Part shown: positions 31,630 to 34,288 of the stretch, piece by piece
Numbering within the stretch: the first letter of the stretch is position 1
Layout: each line of letters opens with the position of its first letter
DNA from: DASVRZ01 sp038228695
GTDB lineage: Bacteria; Verrucomicrobiota; Verrucomicrobiia; Chthoniobacterales; DASVRZ01
Length of the DNA: 34,288 nt
NCBI GenBank assembly: GCA_038228695.1
Contig: JBBRPA010000040.1
Coordinates: forward strand, 1-34,288
Direction of reading: 5' to 3'
The notes under the pieces: generated by a model
What the model was told of the DNA's origin: nothing
The model's database searches: none
The model's input: the letters and a program-made list of their open reading frames with translations, nothing else
Translations under genes and position numbers: made by a program

Positions 31630-32202
31630 GTGCAATCGGAAATAAAGAATCAGCTCCTCGATTCGGCTCAAGCCTTGGTTCAATCCAAAGGCTTTAACGG
31701 ATTCAGCTACCAAGATCTCAGCCGCGAGGTGGGAATCAAAACCGCCAGCATTCATTATCATTTCCCAACCAAAAGCGATTTGGGCGTCGCCCTTATCCAG
31801 CGCTACCGAACTCAGTATATCGATGAGGTAAATGACATCGCGACCCGCTCGATTCCGCTCCGAGAGAAACTGCAAGAAATGGCTCAAATGTATTCAAAAT
31901 CCCTCCAAAATGAGGGTAAAACGTGCATTTGTGCGGCTTTTTCTGGCGAATTTCACAGTTTGCCGAATCCGGTTCAAGACGAGCTGGCTCGACTCATCGA
32001 CGATGGAATTTGCGGGGTCGAGCGAATTCTTGAGTCCGGGAAGTCCTCCGGGGAACTTCCGTTGCAAGCAGATACCGCGGCGCTGAGTCAGTTGTGGTAT
32101 TGCGGGTTGCAAGGCAGTCTGACCCTGGCGCGGGCTTCGAAGAAATCCCTCCTTCGCGACACCGTCGAAATATTATCAGGCTTGACTCTTGAAGCAGTCT
32201 GA
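31630..32202 (+). CDS. TetR/AcrR-family transcriptional regulator
   Basis: From a GTG at 31630 the protein has 190 residues. The HTH FSYQDLSREVGIKTASIHYHFPTKSDLGVALI is a textbook TetR domain. The C-terminal helices contain GKTCICAAFSGEFHSLPNPV, which is like the YxaF/LmrA-type C-terminal domain. No ATG is available before the HTH; the frame is open further upstream into the nucleotidyltransferase 3' end. It is 80 bp before the nitroreductase gene on the same strand and probably controls it, repressing until a small ligand binds. The ligand is unknown. Confidence 0.85.
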   Translation: MQSEIKNQLLDSAQALVQSKGFNGFSYQDLSREVGIKTASIHYHFPTKSDLGVALIQRYRTQYIDEVNDIATRSIPLREKLQEMAQMYSKSLQNEGKTCICAAFSGEFHSLPNPVQDELARLIDDGICGVERILESGKSSGELPLQADTAALSQLWYCGLQGSLTLARASKKSLLRDTVEILSGLTLEAV

Positions 32203-32282
32203 TTGACCCTTCCGGCGAACTACCTACTCATAGATCAATTTTTGTTATCCGTATCCACTATCAACTCCAAACCATCCCATAT

Positions 32283-32891
32283 ATGAACGTTATTGAATCC
32301 ATCGAACACCGCCGGGCGATCAAACATTACGACCCGAATCACACCATGCCCGAGGCCGATCTCGCCCGGCTGATCGCTGCGATGAAAATCGCGCCCACCT
32401 CGTTTAACATCCAAAACTACCGCTTCGTCGTGGTTCGTGATAAACAACTCCGCCAAGAAATTCGGGCCGTTGCTTGGGATCAGGCTCAGGTTACGGATGC
32501 CTCGGTGCTTTTCATCCTTTGCGCCGACTTGGACGCCCATACTAAGGATCCGGCTCGTTACTGGGCTCATGCTCCGAAACCGGTCCAGGATTTTCTCGTT
32601 CCCGCTATCATCCCATTCTACGGCGGGAAACCGCAGCTCATCCGCGACGAAGGCATGCGGTCAACCGGGTTTGCTGGGATGACGCTCATGCTGGCCGCGA
32701 CGGAACTGGGCTATGAATCGTGCCCAATGGTCGGATTTGACCCGGTGGCAGTGGCCAAATTGATCCGCCTTCCGGAGAACGTAGCCATCAGCTTTATGAT
32801 TGCGGTGGGCAAACAAACCCAAGGCGCTTGGCCGCGCGGCGAGCGACTGCCGGACAGCGAAGTGGTGATCCACGATCGTTTCCCAGCTTAG
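32283..32891 (+). CDS. Nitroreductase-family flavoprotein
   Basis: The protein has 202 residues. SIEHRRAIKHYDPNHTMPEADL at the N-terminus has the FMN-phosphate arginines; KIAPTSFNIQNYRFVVV is the typical second segment; and GYESCPMVGFDPVAVAKLIRLPENV is the family's C-terminal part. These enzymes are homodimers that reduce nitroaromatics, quinones or other electrophiles with NAD(P)H through FMN. The upstream TetR gene fits stress- or xenobiotic-induced expression. A short AT-rich leader (32203-32282) separates them, in which I see no certain operator. Confidence 0.88.
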   Translation: MNVIESIEHRRAIKHYDPNHTMPEADLARLIAAMKIAPTSFNIQNYRFVVVRDKQLRQEIRAVAWDQAQVTDASVLFILCADLDAHTKDPARYWAHAPKPVQDFLVPAIIPFYGGKPQLIRDEGMRSTGFAGMTLMLAATELGYESCPMVGFDPVAVAKLIRLPENVAISFMIAVGKQTQGAWPRGERLPDSEVVIHDRFPA

Positions 32892-32929
32892 TATTATTAC
32901 GTTAAGTTATCTCAGGGAGGGATTTTTGA

Positions 32930-33110
32930 TGTGACACCGTGCGCACGTGCCGAGCGGATTGATGTCACCCATGCCGACTACATTAGACTGGCCGGAGAGG
33001 AGGCGGCGTTGGGAACGGAGCTTGTGCAGGATGCGTCGGGAGCCGTAGGTCTGGCGGCTGGGGAAATTTGTGGAATATTCACGTCTAATCTCCGGTGACA
33101 AATACCCAAC
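32930..33110 (-). pseudogene. Remnant of an IS3-family OrfB transposase
   Basis: On the minus strand one frame reads IRREYSTNFPSRQTYGSRRI followed by LHKLRSQ, the conserved start of the IS3-type HTH_21 segment (YGSRRI..L). The next frame reads SLM, a stop codon, and SAWVTSIRSARAHGVTSK, resembling the continuation RLMR... of the same family. A frameshift and a stop separate the parts, and the DDE domain is missing, so it is decayed. TGACACCG motifs near 32931 and 33184-33249 could be remains of IS ends but this is weak. The rest of 32892-33499 (about 600 bp) holds nothing else I can support. Confidence 0.5.
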
Positions 33111-33499
33111 TGTCCCAACCGCTGCCACAGACGCGGCAGTATCTCTTTTCTGATGCTTCGACTCATGGACATCCCTTTCCGTTGCCGGTGTCATGCTTTT
33201 TCATTCAACGTTCTTTTTCACTCCCTCTCTTCCAACCTCTCCCGGTGTCATAACTTTTGAGGCAACAGGTGGTTTTAAGGGAGGCGCGTTTCTGTTTGCC
33301 CTCATGCTTGAATAACGCATAGTAAACGGCGTTCGATGAATACCGATAAAGACATGGCACCTCCGTTTTTTTGGAAGGTTGATTCTCAGCCCGAGAGGGG
33401 TTTCTTTTTCAGAAACACAGCCTCTAGGTTACAAAATTGCGTAACAAAGCCGGTTTTGAATCGCTTTTTTTTCGCAACTCACGATTTTCCAATAACTTA

Positions 33500-33540
33500 G
33501 CGCGATTAGCTCAGTGGTAGAGCGCTTGCTTCACACGCAA
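33500..33540 (+). tRNA. Truncated tRNA-Val (anticodon CAC), 5' half only
   Basis: The acceptor strand GCGCGAT, TA, D arm GCTCAGTGGTAGAGC, and anticodon arm CTTGC-TTCACAC-GCAA follow in the right spacing for tRNA-Val(CAC). After base 33540 the sequence leaves tRNA: the anticodon stem lacks its last pair, and no variable loop, T arm or acceptor 3' strand is present. It therefore cannot make a functional tRNA here. Interruption in the anticodon stem is a typical crossover place of tyrosine-recombinase elements, so this is a likely attachment-site relic. Confidence 0.8.
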
Positions 33541-33818
33541 AGAAAGGGCTTTTTTGCTCATTTGATCTTAATGGATCACAAGTCATCTCAAGCGCATAAC
33601 TTATTACTGCTAAGGCATTTGCGATACATCTCTTTGTTTTCTTAATTGATCTCACATAACCCCAATTATTTTCATCGGGTTACTAAATGGGTTACTAAAT
33701 GATGTTAGATACTAACCTTGAGCTTCGTCGACGCAGGGGCTTACTTTTCTCCCCATATTTCGGCCATAATAGATTGAGGAAACAGGTTCTTCCTGCAACC
33801 CCCTCACCCGTCAATCCA
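33541..33818. other. AT-rich stretch after the broken tRNA; no certain gene
   Basis: About 280 bp, AT-richer than the chromosome to the left. GCAAAGAAAG and CTTTTTTGC near 33537-33559 form an imperfect hairpin immediately at the tRNA break. The tandem repeat at 33677-33700 lies in the middle. A frame starts at 33699 and leads into the small gene at 33819; its first 40 codons are basic and unlike the rest. Confidence 0.45.
33677..33700. repeat. Perfect tandem direct repeat of GGGTTACTAAAT
   Basis: Two identical 12-bp copies, 33677-33688 and 33689-33700, lie head to tail and touch the first possible ATG of the next frame. Possible uses are a binding site of an element-encoded regulator or recombinase. 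Confidence 0.85.
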
Positions 33819-34016
33819 ATGGCAAAATTCAGTCACTACTCACCGGTTATCTCGCGATTTCTGGTTTCTGTCCTCTACCATGAGGCGAAACGTCGCCAGA
33901 TTCCCATGACAAAACTCGTCAATCTGCTGCTTACCCAGCAATTGAGCGGATCAGAAAGCTGGCCACAGACCCAAAGTCTGCGTCTGGCGGAAGATCCATC
34001 CCCCGTTAAGCTCTGA
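33819..34016 (+). CDS. Small basic protein of the accessory element, unknown
   Basis: From the ATG at 33819 the product has 65 residues: MAKFSHYSPVISRFLVSVLY is followed by HEAKRRQIPMTKLVNLLLTQ and a polar tail. The two amphipathic helices and the basic segment are compatible with a small DNA-binding or ribbon-helix-helix-like protein, but I cannot name a family. A longer start at 33699 adds 40 residues. An intrinsic terminator follows 28 bp after the stop, which supports a real transcription unit. Confidence 0.5.
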   Translation: MAKFSHYSPVISRFLVSVLYHEAKRRQIPMTKLVNLLLTQQLSGSESWPQTQSLRLAEDPSPVKL

Positions 34017-34043
34017 CGGGATAAGTCACTAAAACCGCACTCC

Positions 34044-34070
34044 ACCGACCCTTAAACGGTCGGTTTTTTT
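34044..34070 (+). terminator. Rho-independent terminator
   Basis: ACCGACC (34044-34050) pairs with GGTCGGT (34058-34064) around a 7-base loop and is followed directly by a run of T to 34070. It separates the small gene from the next one. Confidence 0.85.
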
Positions 34071-34114
34071 GTGCCCAAATCCAAAACATCAACCACACGA
34101 AAGGAATCAGTTAT

Positions 34115-34288
34115 ATGGCCATCATACTTGAAGCCAGTTACAGCAAGAAACTCGGTCTGCCCAATTACAGCAGCCACAGTTACGTCGTCAGCATCCGCAC
34201 GGAACTGACCGATGTGTCCCAAGTCCCGGAGGAAAGCAGCCGCCTTTACCGGTTGCTGCAAGACACCGTGGACCACGACATCCAGCAA
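34115..34288 (+). CDS. Start of an unknown conserved accessory gene (3' end outside window)
   Basis: An ATG at 34115 with AAGGAA 10 bp upstream opens a frame that runs off the end of the window, 58 codons in. It reads MAIILEASYSKKLGLPNYSS and then HSYVVSIRTELTDVSQVPEE, followed by SSRLYRLLQDTVDHDIQQ. I have an impression of similar proteins in accessory regions of other bacteria, but know of no function. The good ribosome binding site and the terminator before it support a real gene, most likely part of the element that begins after the tRNA. Confidence 0.65.
   Translation, partial: MAIILEASYSKKLGLPNYSSHSYVVSIRTELTDVSQVPEESSRLYRLLQDTVDHDIQQ

Noticed and set aside
32907..33194. A 95-residue minus-strand open frame as an intact gene
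   Set aside because: Only the central YGSRRI part resembles a known protein, and its continuation is in a different frame; it reads as a transposase relic.

Overview
The window looks like a chromosomal segment of a Gram-negative bacterium of moderately high GC, probably a member of the Verrucomicrobiota. That placement is inferred from protein style, not proven: a PilX/DUF7305-like secreted protein, a very long propeller/FN3 secreted protein with an EF-hand-like tail, dispersed CACCAAG/CACGAAG palindromes, and housekeeping genes with few clear Shine-Dalgarno sites. No rRNA operon or complete tRNA is present.

Layout. 1-1116: 3' end of a pilus-like secreted protein and a degenerate copy of its tail. 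1204-4045: minus-strand group with a small membrane protein, then a tight operon lipocalin > TetR-fold protein > ABC1/UbiB kinase. 4146-5559: an SDR oxidoreductase and an overlapping M23 peptidase. 5563-5657: SRP RNA on the minus strand, with its own promoter and T-run. 5815-7806: coiled-coil membrane protein, small lipoprotein and GT9 glycosyltransferase, convergent with tatD-fabD (9549-7838). 9753-10415: a hicB-hicA toxin-antitoxin pair overlapping a VF530-family gene. 10429-16363: MFS transporter, flavin reductase-like protein, a Ste24-like membrane protein without the zinc motif, cardiolipin synthase and a PilT/PilU ATPase. 16508-20185: a 1225-residue secreted protein.

20245-27183 is a complete urease locus on the minus strand in the order ureA-ureB-(GxxExxY gene)-ureC-ureE-ureF-ureG-ureD, starting 48 bp downstream of tyrS. 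UreABC form the nickel enzyme, UreE delivers nickel, and UreD/F/G activate the apoenzyme. This locus carries the most unusual signal in the window. A palindromic repeat made of CACCAAG or CACGAAG heptamers occurs six times within about 6 kb, and I saw no copy elsewhere. Five copies end in TTAA only 9-13 nt before the start codons of ureA, ureC, ureE, ureG and ureD. One copy is inserted inside ureC and stays in frame, adding about 34 residues without removing any active-site residue. One copy is split by a PD-(D/E)XK-like GxxExxY gene that lies between its two arms, which suggests a parent element with short palindromic derivatives. A different pair of GGA-loop hairpins is translated in the N-terminus of UreF, and an AT-rich orphan gene on the opposite strand separates ureF from ureG.

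28502-32891: aldo-keto reductase, PAP2 phosphatase, sugar-phosphate nucleotidyltransferase, and a TetR regulator with the nitroreductase it may control. 32892-34288 is the edge of an accessory region: a decayed IS3-type transposase, a tRNA-Val whose sequence stops in the anticodon stem (33500-33540), a 12-bp tandem direct repeat, a small basic protein gene, a terminator, and the start of another unknown gene that leaves the window.
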